NCBI GenBank assembly: GCA_021442155.1
Contig: CM038215.1
Span: 279,360,413 to 279,424,412 of the forward strand
Length of the DNA: 64,000 nucleotides
DNA from: Cymbidium sinense
Taxonomy: Eukaryota; Streptophyta; Magnoliopsida; Asparagales; Orchidaceae
Direction: 5' to 3'
Below are positions 11,351 to 23,990 of this stretch, one piece after another. The notes under the pieces are model-generated. The model saw nothing but the letters and a program-made list of their open reading frames with translations. It was not told where the DNA came from and did not search any database. Every line of letters starts with the position of its first letter. Positions within the stretch are counted from its first letter, which is position 1. Position numbers and translations under genes: made by a program.

Positions 11351-14339
11351 TTTATATAAGAGTTTAGATAGCTTTAAATTAATATGATAAAATGATTCAA
11401 TCAAATTAAACATCTAAATTCCAAAAGTGTATGTTTACATCCATCATTTAAGTGTGCTAAAACATATTGCATATATAGGTATGCTTAGGATTTAATCATA
11501 TGCATGTTACATATGATGGAAAAAAATGAATGCACATGTGTCATATGATAGTAATTAACTCCAATTAATCTTATGATGCTTTTTTTATTGAATGAGGTCA
11601 TTCAAAGTGAATCTAAATACTAGGATTAATAAAATATAATAATCCATTCACTAAAGAGAATTGACTAATTAGTAGGCTTTAGAAGTGACTTAAGATAGGG
11701 ATAAAAGAGAGTAATCCTCTTTTTCTTCTCTTTATAACACTTAGTTGTTAGGTGTAAGCCAAATGGAACAAAAGAAAACACTAAGTAAAAAAATTCTCAA
11801 ATCAATTAAATCACTTAAAGTGAAACAATTCTTTATAATTAAATTCTTTCATACTTAGAAAATCATAACAAAGTCTAGTTAAGACATGTCATACAAGCCT
11901 TAATACACACACACTTTAGAATTAAGTCACCATTTCTAACTTCATGTTAGGATGGTGCATGGAATGATGTATGTTTGGTTTTATGATGTATTAATATAGA
12001 CAAGATGTTAGGTGTATGTTTCAGAGATTGATGGTAGTGGATTATCCTAATTATTTTACAGAGATTATGCTTAAGTGCTTAAATTAAATATAAAAGATCT
12101 CTTGCTTTAACCTCTAAGCATAATCTAAATTAGGATGTGGGTTTGATCACCCATGTGTGGGTGCTAAGTCCAAATTATTCATATAACTAGTTGTATGTGT
12201 TTAGCTAACACTTGTTTTACATGTGTTAGATCTACTTTTCTTATTTTAATACATTCAAATTAGGATTAGTGTTATGGGAGATTATAACAAGTTAAAAGCT
12301 TTGTCTTGGGAGGCCCTATGATGCCTTTAAGCAAGCAAATCTAAATGAAGAAATGAATGAATATGAAGAATGAAGATAAGAAGACCCCATAGCATTTATT
12401 CATTTCTAAATTATAATTATTCTTTCATATACAAGGTTGTATAAGGTTAGAGCTCAGCTATCCATTTTCTCTTTTTGAGTTGTACGGTGGCACCCGACCG
12501 CTCCGACCTTTTATTCTTTTGCATTAGATTTATAAAATACTTTGTGTTATGTTTAAATTGCATAATAAAAATAGCTTGTCTTTTTCTAGTTTCTTTATGA
12601 TTGATGATTTAATATGTGGCATGGATCCTATTAGGCTTTCAGGAAAAAATTAATTTTTCTACCACAACTACAACTCATAGCTAGATTTTCTAAATAACTC
12701 ATAACCTCATATAAAGCCAAGCCATTAAATCAAGATAATTAAAAGATTTAGTAACTTCTTAGCTGAATTTTGTATCTTTAATATCATGCATTCACTTTTG
12801 CAAAGAGAGGGTTTTCATCCTTGCACGATAAGGAAAGACTTGACCTTTGAGGGTCTCTATGTGGTAGAAAATACCTTTTTCTCTCTAATTTAGCAAATAA
12901 GCTCACTTCATCATGCATTTAGATATATAAAAATTCTATGGTCTTTGTCAAAATAAAGATTCCAAAATCAAATAAAATTTGAAAATATTTGCATTAAACT
13001 AAGTCATTTCTCATACCACTCATGCTCTAGTATCTTAGGGAGTGGGTTTGCGAACTTTAGTTTCTTTTTAAATAATAATAACCCAATCATCTTGCAAAAT
13101 TATATGACTTGACTACATAGATTTAAAGTGTAGGATAAGTTAGGTCGCCACCTACATTATAAGTCCAAATGAGGATTTACTCTCTGTAAGTAAACCATAT
13201 ACCCATCTTCGCTTAGATTTAAGTCATACTTTAACCCTTGCTAAATCCCCCTAGATTTAAGATCCAAGGTGACTATTTTTATTGGTTTATAAGCATAAAT
13301 TCTCACCTCTTAGGCATTTTCACAATCTTGTATTATGGGATTATAAGTCATAGTTTTTTAATAAAAAAATTTTAACTCACATAAATAACTCTCTTCAATT
13401 TCAAATATATAAATCCCAACTATATGGTAGATTAGAATGCTTACTAGATTTTAGTATCCAAGCATTCTACCATCTTCCTTTGATAATAAGTCTCTTTCTT
13501 TTGATCTATCTCATTTGATTTTAAATATACATTGATAGTCTTATTTTGAAATCTTGAGATAATACTTACTTTAATTGAGAATATTAAGGAATTCACCTTC
13601 CTTAAAATATATAAATAACTATGTTAATAGAAATTTTAAAACCCCATTTAATATAAAGCTTATTCATCCATATAAATAGAAAAATCTCTCATATCTCAGA
13701 CTATTATACGAGTCCTTATTGTGATTAAGTCCATTAGAGTGATGTATCTATCTTCAATATAGTACATCATACCTTAATGTCTATGATCACTCACAAGTAC
13801 AGCATCTAGAGTACATATATCAAAATTAAACACCATAGATTTTTCTAAACTCCATTGTGTATGAGTTCTCTCTCCATCTCTAGTGATAATCTTTCCAAGC
13901 ATCGATAGTGGACTTGTATTTTAATGAGTTTGAAATCTCTCCTTCCATGGCATAGCTTTATTCATTCTTAAGCAAAGCTACCAACATCCTCTATATTTTA
14001 GACCTTCTCGTGACTTGAAGCCCCTATTGGTCATTAGAATAGGTGATGAAATTAACTAGTGAAAGGAGATGACAAAACTTTGAAACTCTTTCCACTATCA
14101 TACGGTTCATCATATTTAAGAAAATAAACTATTTTGCAAAATTCCACTTTCTAAAAACACTTTTTCAAAATTCACATAACAAAAGATTTTTGCACAAAAT
14201 TCATAAGAAATTTTCAAAAAGCAAAAAATTCATATAACCAAACCTCATTATTTAATTCCAATAATTGTTACATGAGGATCTTTTCAAAGTCAAAAATCAA
14301 AATTTTTAAAATCTCTTATTCAAAAGAACATTTTTGAAA

Positions 14340-15445
14340 ATGGCTATTCCATTCAACACACCCAAATTTGTTGAATGAAAATTCTATTTTCAAATAAAAT
14401 CATGACATAAAATTGAAACTCCACTAGATATTCCATATGTGCTAGAGTTGAGTTTCTCTTCAAAAGTAAAATCACACACAAAATAGAGACATATTTTTCC
14501 CATTTGAACATATATAAATTTTGTCAAATAATTCTTCCAACCCCATTTGTCAAATTAGAGTCCCATTTTAAAAATAAAATAAAATAAAAATAATTGAACT
14601 TATTTAACATACCTAAATTTGTTAAATATATTTTAAATCATAACACACTTGGTTTACTTAACATAGACTTAAGAGTCTTATTTTAAAATCATAACACACA
14701 TGGCTCCTACTTAACATACCAAATTTATTAAGTAAGGGTCTCATTTTTAAATCATAAATACACTTTACTCCTACTTAACATACCAAATTTATTAAGTAAG
14801 GGACTCATTCAAATCACCATAAAATCATAAATACACTTGGCCTCCTACTTAACATACCAAATTTATTAAGTAAAAGCCTTATTTTCAAAAATCATGAATA
14901 CACCTGACTCTTACTTAACATACCAAATTTGTTAAGTAAGAGCCTCATTTTCAAAAATCATTAAACACATTTGGTCTCCTATGAACATAAAAAATTTGTT
15001 AAGTAAGAGCCCCATTTTCAAATCAAATCAACATATATCAAACACATTTGGCCTCTACTTAACATACCAAATTTGTTAAGTAAGAATGCCCACTTTCAAA
15101 TCAAATCAACATATATCACACACATAACAAATCATCACAAACAAAGATGCTTTCACAAAATTTTCAAAGACATATTTGAAAACTTTTTTAAAGCATACCT
15201 AAATTTGTTAAGTAAAGGCTTTCCAAATCAAATTTTCAAATAAGACATACAACATATATATATCTCACCAAAAATCTCTCCAAATATTTGAACTTCACTC
15301 AACATACTTAAATTTGTTGAAGTATGGGTTCTAAATCAAAGTCATATGGCAAAGTCTATCCTTCAATTGTCAAAAATCTCTCCAAAAATTCAATGAACCC
15401 CACTTAGCATACTTAAATTTTTTGAGTGTGAGTTCAAATTCCAAA
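14340..15445 (-). repeat. Hairpin minisatellite array (copy 2, inverted)
   Basis: About a dozen units of roughly 65-75 bp. The core on the plus strand is ACTTAACATACCAAATTTGT followed by TAAGTAAG. Stems change but stay paired: CATTCAACA/TGTTGAATG at about 14,350; TATTTAACA/TGTTAAATA at about 14,605; TACTTAACA/TGTTAAGTA at about 14,912 and 15,057. The loop TACCAAATT is the reverse complement of the copy 1 loop. Some units (about 14,660, 15,190, 15,405) are degenerate. Confidence 0.9.
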
Positions 15446-15480
15446 TCAAATTTAGAAGTCAATGATTGAAGACAAATACT

Positions 15481-16639
15481 AAAGCAAGGGTCTGACTCAG
15501 TTACAATTCAAACAAATATAACGATTTCAGTGTAGTTAGTCTTTTCAGCCTTTAGTTAGTGTAGTGATCATGGCTTCTAACAAGTTCATTTTCTCCTTCC
15601 CCTCTAGTGTAGATCTAGATCAAGCCACCCCAATCGCCACATCCTGATTTACTGACCATGGTTTGAGGGAGTTCAGATACTTGTGAGGGACAACCCCAAC
15701 TATTAGAGGAGGTGGAGATGATGTCATTTATCCACTTTGATATCCCATCCGACTCTTTCTCATCAAGAGGAAGGTCCATGGTTCCCACACCCCATTCAAG
15801 GTAAACCAACTTCAGAAGTGTAGTTGCCATAGCTCTAGTGAGAACTACTATCTCCTCTTTGGTCACTTTAAAGGGTAAGGCTATCTTGGCCTCTAAGATA
15901 GTCTCCCTTATCTTCGAGGTGGATTCTCCCTCTCACTCCGTTCTGCTCACTCTCACCCAACATCGCAACAAAAATAGGAAGGTCAAGTGGGACCAGTGAG
16001 CTGTGGAGCTCGTCGCTCCCACATACAGGTGGTTCTCCCGAGACCCCCTCTTTGAGTGGCAATAAGTTTCACCCCCATCTTCCTGGGATGGAGAGTGATT
16101 ACAGAGGATCTCATCCTCCACCACAAGATACTGAGACATCACTAGGAGTATAAGAGGCCCCATCCTGACTCAGACATTACTCCCCAGAGAGCATGACTGA
16201 GTCCATACCTTTGATCTCGAGATCCATGTTTTCTGGAGCCTTAAGGGTCGATCCTATTGACCTCACTTTGGAGTGAGCTCAACCTCTTCTCCTACCACTA
16301 TTCACCCATAAGAGCTCCCAAAGTAAAAAAGGAACACATCCCCATCTCTTGAGCCATTTTGTGCTCAAAACACAAATAGAAGTTTTTCTGAAGATCGGAA
16401 CATTGGAGAAGATGATGTTCAAAGGGAGGCAAGGTTAAAATCATTCCAAAGCTTCCTCACATACCTGGAGTTCGCCGATCTTCACCACCACACCATCCTG
16501 AGAAGTAATTTGTCAAACCGTAGCTACCTTAGGATTATTTATTTATGATAATTATTTGTGAAATTTTAGAAATTTATCCGAGATAATTTTCATTTTATAT
16601 TTTATATTATCCCAATAAAAAAATAGAATTCTTTTTATG
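15481..16639. other. Unidentified stretch between repeat copies 2 and 3
   Basis: Moderate GC with short ORFs on both strands (minus 15,615-15,866 and 15,868-16,163; plus from ATG 15,570 for about 25 codons). None resembles a family I recognise. The position next to a repeat copy suggests decayed coding or leader sequence of a retroelement, but nothing in the reading frames confirms that. Confidence 0.3.
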
Positions 16640-16719
16640 GGAATCGACGTGAAAATGAGTCCATTTGGATAAATTTTCAATTAGAAATCTCATTTTTAAA
16701 GCCTTTTAATCTCCATCTG

Positions 16720-17045
16720 GATCTAACGTCCGATTCGCGTTCAAGATGACGATCGGATTGGGCCTTCGAGCTTGATGCAACTGATCCCCAATCACATAGT
16801 TCGGGGATCAACGGATCAGATTAATCGTGACGATCGCCTCTCATGATCGTCGACGCATCGATCCTCGCCTGATCGCGATGAAGATTCATCCGACCGCGAT
16901 CGTCCGAGAACCGCAGTCGCTTCCAAGTGTTGACCCATTTCCAATCAATGACGGCCATGCGTCGTCATGGCGCACGATGCCACCGCATCACATCAAATTG
17001 TGTGGCGCCGCGTTACCACATCAACGCCACATGGATTTTCTAATT
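16720..17045. promoter_or_regulatory. CpG- and GATCG-rich island in copy 3
   Basis: An abrupt GC-rich block between AT-rich flanks. GATCG or CGATC words recur many times between 16,750 and 16,905. It begins with GGATCTAACGTCCGATT, the same type of word as in copies 1 and 2, so it is probably the equivalent promoter-like block. A 73-codon plus-strand ORF (16,827-17,048) is probably a by-product of the stop-poor composition. Confidence 0.4.
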
Positions 17046-17049
17046 TAAA

Positions 17050-19650
17050 AAATTAATTTAAATCATGAGAAATTTTAAAAATTCATAGAAAATAAAATAT
17101 TTAACCAAAAATTACAAACAGAGGCTCATTGGATTTGTCTTTCCGAGAGGAATCCAATGAATCCAAAATTACTAAATTTTACTTAATATTTTGAGTTTAA
17201 ATTGAATTTTAGTTAAAATCAAATTTTATTAATTAAACCAAAAATACATGTTAGATTAAGCTGAAATTTTGAGGGACTGAAACTAAAGTTAAAGCACACC
17301 TACCATAAAAAAAAAGTGAAAAAACTTTGATTGAGTTTTGAATTTCACATCCATTTTAATAAAATAAATCAAATAAAATTCAAAATTTTACAAAAATCTT
17401 CAAAATGGCTTGAATCACTTCAATTGATCTCTAGGACTCTTAAGGAAATAATGTGATTTTTTGAAACTTAATGAACCCCAAACAAACACTTAAGATTAGA
17501 ATTTAATCAATTAAGGACTTAATTAAAATATAATCTAAAAATAATTTAAATATCAAAATCAAAATCAGAAATGAAATAACACTTAAGCAATCATTAATCA
17601 AACCTCAAATCAAAAAAATATCATCCTCCTAAGAAATTAAATTAAATATGATTAAACCTATTTAAATCAATAAAACTCAATTAAACGATTAAATCTTAAA
17701 TCAAACTTAAAATTCAACAAATCTAGGAAACTTTAATATGGGTCAAACTAGTATAACTAAACCTACACTAAGCATGGAGTCTTAATCATATGAAACTCCT
17801 TAATAAATATAAACAAATTAAAACTAATTAATCATTAAATAAACTAAAAATAAAATTGATTAACAAACTAATTCAACATAATCATTTGATATTAATCAAA
17901 TTAAACCAAATAAAGTTAAAGTAAACTTAATTAACATATGATTAAATCACATCCATTTGGAATAAGATAATTAATTAGCCATTAATACATAAACCTAACA
18001 ACTAAATCGAACATGAATGAAATCTAATGAACATAATAAATGAAGAAAATCAAACCTAACTATGATTATGAATAATCAAGTTTAATTGAAATAAAAATAA
18101 ACAATTAAATCACTTAATCTAACTAAATGATAGTAACAATAATCCTTTAATCAAATCAAACTTAAGTAAAACACTTAACTAAATCAAATCACTCATGTGG
18201 AAAAATTAAGTCATTAATTAAATAAATCTTTAGAAAATTAAGTCATTAATTAAATAAATCTTTGATTAAATGATTTAAAAAATTTTAATTATCTTTAATT
18301 AAACTTAATTAATTAAACATTTAATTAATGCAAATTAATTCTATCATCTTAATGAACCAAATTAATTTTATAAATTACATTAAAATTAATTCAAATCAAA
18401 CACTTAATTAATCTAATTAATTTAATCACACCTCTTAAATAAAATTAATTAAGTCAATTAAATTAATCATATTAAACCTAAGCTTAATCAACATAAATGC
18501 AATTAAATCTCCTAAATTAAACATAAATCATTAAGTTATTACATCATTAATCTAAATAAATATAAACCAAATTAAAAAATTAAATAAATTTTCATTTGAT
18601 TTTATAATTAACTTAAACACACTTCTTAATTAAACTAATTACCCTTAAGCTAATCCAATTGAATAAACACCTAATTAATGCAAACCTAATAAATTAATAT
18701 ATCATCTTAATGAACCAAATTAACTTTTTAAATCAAATTCAAATCAAACACTTAATTAATCTACTAATTAATTTGATCACACATCATAAATAAGATAACT
18801 AAGTCAATCAAATTAATCATATTAAACTTAAACTTAATTAGACATAAATATAATTAAATTAAACCTAAATTATTAAGTCAATTAATTACATCATTAACCT
18901 AAACAAATATGAGATTAAATTAAAGATTAAATAAATCTTTACAATTAACATAAATACACTTTTTAATTAAATTAATCACATAATCACATTGAACTTAAGC
19001 AAACCCACAGACTAATAAAGCTAATCAAATCAAATTAAATTAAATTAATAAAGACTCTCATCAATTTAATATGTAATCAAATCAAATCAAATCTCATTCA
19101 ACCTATTTAAATAAGATAAAACTAATTAACTATAATACCAAAATCAAAATACAAACCAAACTTTCATAAACATGACAAATGGATGAGATTAAAAATAAAA
19201 TCCTAATTACAAAGAATCAAACTCAATTAAAATCAAAATAAAATCTCAGTTAATCTAATATGATCAAGCTACAAATAAATGAACCGTAATCAAATCAAAT
19301 AAACATGAAGTTAAGTCACATAACCATAATCAAAGAAAAGAATTAAATATTAATTTAAAAGGATATTGAATTATCAAGATTTAATTAAACCAAAACATAT
19401 AATCTAAAATTAATTAATCAAAAATACATATGGGTTTAAACAAACTTAAACTTCATCAAATATTAAGGATATTGAATTATCAAGATTTAATTAAACCAAA
19501 ATATAATCCAAAATCAATCAATCAAATACTTAAATAAACTCAAACTCTAAATTCTAAATCAAATCAAATGAATCAAATCAAATGAATTACACAAATTTAA
19601 ATGGGTTAATTAAGATACTTAAGGACCTTAGTTAGACTCTTTAGGAGTTA
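17050..19650. repeat. AT-rich low-complexity tract (TTAATTAA / AAATCAAATC type)
   Basis: About 2.6 kb built almost only from AATTAA, AAATCAAAT, TTAATCA and AACCTAA words, with local repeats. One is the pair AAATTAAGTCATTAATTAAA near 18,192 and 18,236. Another is AAGGATATTGAATTATCAAG near 19,359 and again near 19,466. No ORF of note on either strand. Confidence 0.8.
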
Positions 19651-21900
19651 GGATGTAGAATAGGGTGAGTTCTATCTACAAATGGAATTCATTCTACTCT
19701 TCATTCTTGAAAACTTAAATATCACTTTAACCAAATAAAAGTGAAATAAAAATGAAAAGTAAATCATTAAATCATTTAAATTAAAATCACCCAAAGGTAA
19801 AATTTAAACAAATTCAAACTTCAAATTAAAACTTAAACTAAAAAAGCCTTGTAAAGCTTTGTTACACAAGCCTTCCTTTCACACACTAGAATATTAGGTC
19901 ACCGACCCTAGAATTAGGCTAGGTCAATGTATTGATTGTATGTATAATGTTATATTTTATTTTTCGATGTAATATTTTAGGCTGGATGTTTGGGTGTCCT
20001 CATACGGATGGTGATTAGCCATATTTTCTACAGTTGTGCTTAAGGATCCTGTAAAAAATATAAATGTATTTGATATACATGTTGCTTAGCTCCCAGAATA
20101 ACTCATGTTAGGATAGTTGGCTTGGTTACCCATGTGCTAAGTCCAAATTATTCATATAACTCTTAGTTGTATGTGTTTAGCTAGCATTTATTTTGTGGTG
20201 TATAGATTTACTTTTCCTATTTTGATGTAATTTTGTATTAGAATTAGGATTAGTGTTATGGGAGATTAGATGAGTGGTCGGCTTAGTCCCTTGGGTACCC
20301 TGCCTTGGAGTAAATCAAATCAAAGAAAGAGAAAAGTAGAAATGAAGAAAAGAAGACCCCATAGCATGTATTATTTTTATAATTGGTTGTATAAGAAGAG
20401 CTCACCCATATTTTTTCTCTTTTGGTGTATGGCGGACCGCATTAGCCCTTTATTCTCTTATGGTAGTCTATAAAATTGTTTGATGTTGTGTTTAGATTGT
20501 GCATTAGAATGGCATATTTTTCATAGTTTCTTTGTGATTGATGCTTGAATGTGCGGATGGTAGGCTCTTATGATAAAATTAACTTTTCTACCCCAATTAA
20601 CAACTCATAACTAAAATTTTAAAATAACTCATAACCTCACATAAAAGCCTAGGAATTAAATCAAGATAATAAAACTTTTAGCAATCTCTTATATGGATGA
20701 ATGAATGTATAATATCATGCATGTCATATTGTTCCACTCTTGTTAAGAGGGGGCTTCTATCTTTGCTAGAGAAGTAAGGCTTAATCTGTGAGAGCCTTTG
20801 ATGGAAGAACACTCCTTTCTCTATTGATTTGGCCCATAATCAAGTTCTCATACATTTAGACATATAAAATCCCATAGCCTATGTCAAAGTAAAGAGTTCA
20901 AAAGAATCAAATAATTTTGATAAAGTTTGCATTAGATTAAGTCATGATTTTATATCAATCATGCTCTAGTCTTTTAGGGAGTGATTAAGGACTTAATTTC
21001 CTCTCTAAATAAATAACAGCCTAGCCATCTTGCAAAGCATAAGACTTTTCTACATAGATTTAAAGTATAGGAGTTAGTCGCCACTCCAGCATTATAAGTC
21101 CAACCAATGGTTTATTCTCTCTTATGAGGTAAACCATATACCCATTTTTGCCTTAGATTTAGGTGTGTTTTGGCCCTCGCCAAATTCCTAGATTTGGATC
21201 TAGATAGCTATTTTCTTCTACAAGCATAAATTCTCACCTCTTGCATTTCACAATCTTATGTTGTGGAATTATAAGCCTAACTATCTAATAAAATGTCAAC
21301 TCAAATAATTAACTCGCTTCAATTTCAAAAATATAAAGCCCAATTATAGGTAGATTGGAATGTTCACTAGGCTTCCCAGTATCATGAGGATTTCTTATTT
21401 TCTCCCTTTGGATTCCAAAAATAAGTCTTCTCCTTGATCTATCTTATTTGATTTTCTAAAATAATCAATCCTTTGATAGTCTTAACCTTGAAATCTTTGG
21501 AGACCCTAATTATCTACTTTAATCAAGATTATTCTTAAGGAATTCTCATTCCTTATGATGTAATTAACTATGGGAGCTTGCCTCCATAGAGAACTTAACG
21601 AACTCGGCTTAAAATAGACCCTACTTTACTTTTTTATGCAAAGTAGGGGAAAGATCTCTAGTATATTAAAAGACCTATCATGCCTTAGGAGTCCTTATTA
21701 GGTGATTAAGTCCATTATAGGGTGTTAATTTTTATCTTTCGAGATAGTACATCATTCCTTAATGTAATACTCGATCACTTCAATAAGTACCCCCTAAGAT
21801 CTATGTGATGTCCTACATCCTCAAAAATAAACACTACATATCCATAGGGAGAGAGTCGTGGAGGCTTAAGTATCAACCCAAGCAGGCAAGAGGGAGCGAC

Positions 21901-22959
21901 GAAGGTATGTCAAGCAGTTGGTAGCCTCCACCTTGATGGATTTTCTTGATTATCTCTTTGTTAGGGCTGATCATTCAGACAATATAGTTCTTATTGGTGC
22001 AGTCTGACGTAAGAGGAGATCTCCAGTTAAGATGTAGTCGATGTTTCCATCACACTGCTCCCCTCACCATCCACCATCACCCATTTTACATCATCCACCA
22101 CTACTACCAAGATTGAAGCCTCCATCTGGGTAAAGACCATCCCACTACAGCCCAAGGATCCCACTCTATCCACTCCACATGTTGAGGTGAGATCGAGCTC
22201 CCCTGCTCAACACTCTATTTTAGCTATGGTCAGGAAGGGGTGGCAACCTAAGAGCATCATTGTCGCAATACCACCACCACATATAAAGGAAGAGAAGGGA
22301 GGGACATAGACATAGTCCCCATGATAGTTGATCATCCCAATGAGGAAGTCTTATAATGTGGATCCGGTGCATAGAGATGAGATGAGCACAGTCTACGACC
22401 GGTAGGAGTGAGTGTTCATCGATCAGCCGTATAGTAGATAGATCAATAGATGACATATTAGTGGACTACTTTATTGATAAAAGATGAATTCTCAAAAGTG
22501 ACCATTCATATGAGGAGGAGGATAGAGTTAGCTTCAATCTGAGAATGACATATTAAATGATGACATATGGGGTCCACATGATTGATACACGAGGGTCCCT
22601 ATAATGGGATCAGGTTAGCCAGGAAGGTATCGTGCTCAAGGAAGGTGACACTTCTCACTTGACTCAGCACCTCCTCCAGTAGCTTAGGCAAAGGGATGAT
22701 CAAATTGATAAGATAGAAGAAAGTAAAGGAGTTGATGGTAGTGGTTTTAGTATTGCAGACCTTAGCCCCAGTTTCACAGCCCTTTCCCATGGTAGCCAAT
22801 AGACCAAAGTTGGTGCATACTTTAGACCATCCTAAGTGCACTCCAGAGGATGATGTTGGTAGCTTGCATAGGAAGGTTACAAATGGCACCTCCATGCATG
22901 AAAATGATATCAAGCATATGGTAGAGTAGCGGGTGAGGGAAGAGATGATGCATGCCACG
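21901..22959. other. Decayed stretch leading into the Ty3/Gypsy relic
   Basis: Probably the 5' leader or N-terminal gag region of the relic that follows. On plus, ATG at about 21,937 opens a short reading frame (MDFLDYLFVRADHSDN) ending near 22,008. Around 22,670-22,760 the plus-strand reading LRQRDDQIDKIEE is followed by PSFTALSHG-type residues, which would suit gag N-terminal sequence. The 162-codon minus-strand ORF at 22,599-23,087 resembles nothing I know and is not called. Confidence 0.35.
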
Positions 22960-23108
22960 GGGAGCTCATCCATTCCAATGGGTTGACCATACCAGGAATT
23001 AATGTAATTCAATACCCCAAGGGTTTTGTACCACCTTCTTTCAAGATCTTTGATGACAGTGGGAACCTGCGTTAGTATATTGCACATTTTAGAGATGGTT
23101 GTTGCAAC

Positions 23109-23990
23109 CGTAGTGGTGGTGATGCACTCTTGTTCAAACTTTTTGTCAATAGCCTAGCAAGGGTTGTATTTGATTGGTATGCTAAAGTGCCCAACGGTTC
23201 GATGAGGACTTTCACTGAGTTGGAGCACCTCTTTGTCAAGAGATTTGTTGGAGCTCAGCAAAAAGTAAATGTAGACGACCTCATTATAGCGAATCAAGTT
23301 TTAAACGAGTCTCTTATTGATTATATTCTTAGGTGGCGCAACCTGAGCATGAAATGCGAGCCATAAATGTCCAAACAGCATGACATTGAGATTCTTCTAA
23401 AAAATATTCATGGTCCGGTTGCCTTCATGCTTAAGGGCTTTACCATTATGACATTTAAGAAACTAATCAACAAGGCAGCTAGTCTATAAGAAGAAGCCAA
23501 ATAGTTGCCCTTTTCAGACCAATCATCTCAGCCTAAGCCACAAAAGGTGTTTGAGAAGAAGCCATGGATAGTTGTGTCAATGGATAAAGAAGCAGTCTAG
23601 ATGAGAGACTCGCACCTCCTTTGCCACCCTCCACCACCTTGGCCATCATATCTACATAATCATCATAATTTCCATAATGTCCATTCCCACCACCTCAGCA
23701 GCATATCCAACAGCGGTACTCTTATCCACCACTAGGTAGTTATTACCCACTTACTCTTACTAATAGATTGAATAAGCCACATTCATTCAAGATGAAGGTA
23801 GTTAGAAAAATTTTTAAGAATCTCTTAAAGAAACCTGACTTTCAATTACCAAAGTCCAAGAGGCTGGAGAAAGTGGCCAAGAGTAATGATCCTAACGATT
23901 ACCCCTACCACCGTATGATTAGTCATGTCTTAGAGGATTGTATTACTTTTAAGGACTAGATTAAGCATAGCTACAAGTCAGGTGCTATAG
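23109..23990 (+). pseudogene. gag relic with degenerate zinc knuckle
   Basis: The open part at 23,130-23,366 reads ARVVFDWYAKVPNGSMRTF, then ELEHLFVKRFVG, then ESLIDYILRW. This is the typical Retrotrans_gag core (usual form DWF..L...SI.SW.EL...F...F). A proline/histidine-rich, stop-broken stretch follows (about 23,510-23,760). Then 23,768-23,959 carries YPYHRMISHVLEDCITFKD, which matches the degenerate zinc-knuckle tail (C..H...GH.TEEC..LKD) of Tat-type gag. Several stops interrupt the frame, so it is not functional. Confidence 0.8.

Larger units (their letters stand above)
9300..15480 (-). mobile_element. Long non-coding retroelement repeat, copy 2 (inverted)
   Basis: Read on the minus strand this repeats the order of copy 1: hairpin array (15,445 down to 14,340), the CCACTATCGAT..AGATGGAGAGAG block (13,925-13,860, matching 1935-1990), the AATAAGGACTC block (13,790-13,700), the CACCCACACATGGGTGA block (about 12,175-12,140), the 10,970-11,350 blocks, the GC-rich block (10,720-10,430), the leader-like stretch and a GGTCAA remnant (9640-9540). 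It therefore forms a large, diverged inverted repeat with copy 1, centred near 9.2 kb. Small ORFs at 10,424-10,712 lie in the promoter-like block and are not called. Confidence 0.6.
16640..21900 (-). mobile_element. Long non-coding retroelement repeat, copy 3 (inverted)
   Basis: Same orientation as copy 2. Shared with copy 2: the stretch from about 19,900 to 21,800 parallels 11,930-13,790, including TAAGTCCAAATTATTCATAT, then TTGTATGTGTTTAGCTA, then ATTAGGATTAGTGTTATGGG, then AAGACCCCATAGCAT. Shared with copy 1: the 2180-2270 block matches 21,760-21,675 inverted. The hairpin array expected beyond 21,900 is absent; the sequence passes into DNA leading to a Ty3/Gypsy polyprotein relic. A long AT-rich tract (17,050-19,650) and a GC island (16,720-17,045) complete the copy. 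Confidence 0.55.

Noticed and set aside
15615..16163. Three overlapping minus-strand ORFs that might form a gene
   Set aside because: No recognisable domain, no consistent frame, and a position between repeat copies; kept only as an unidentified stretch.
16827..17048. 73-aa ORF in the GC island
   Set aside because: The high GC and GATCG repeats reduce stops; the translation has no domain and the copies do not keep it.
22599..23087. 162-aa minus-strand ORF
   Set aside because: It overlaps the leader and gag start of the plus-strand Ty3/Gypsy relic and resembles no known protein.
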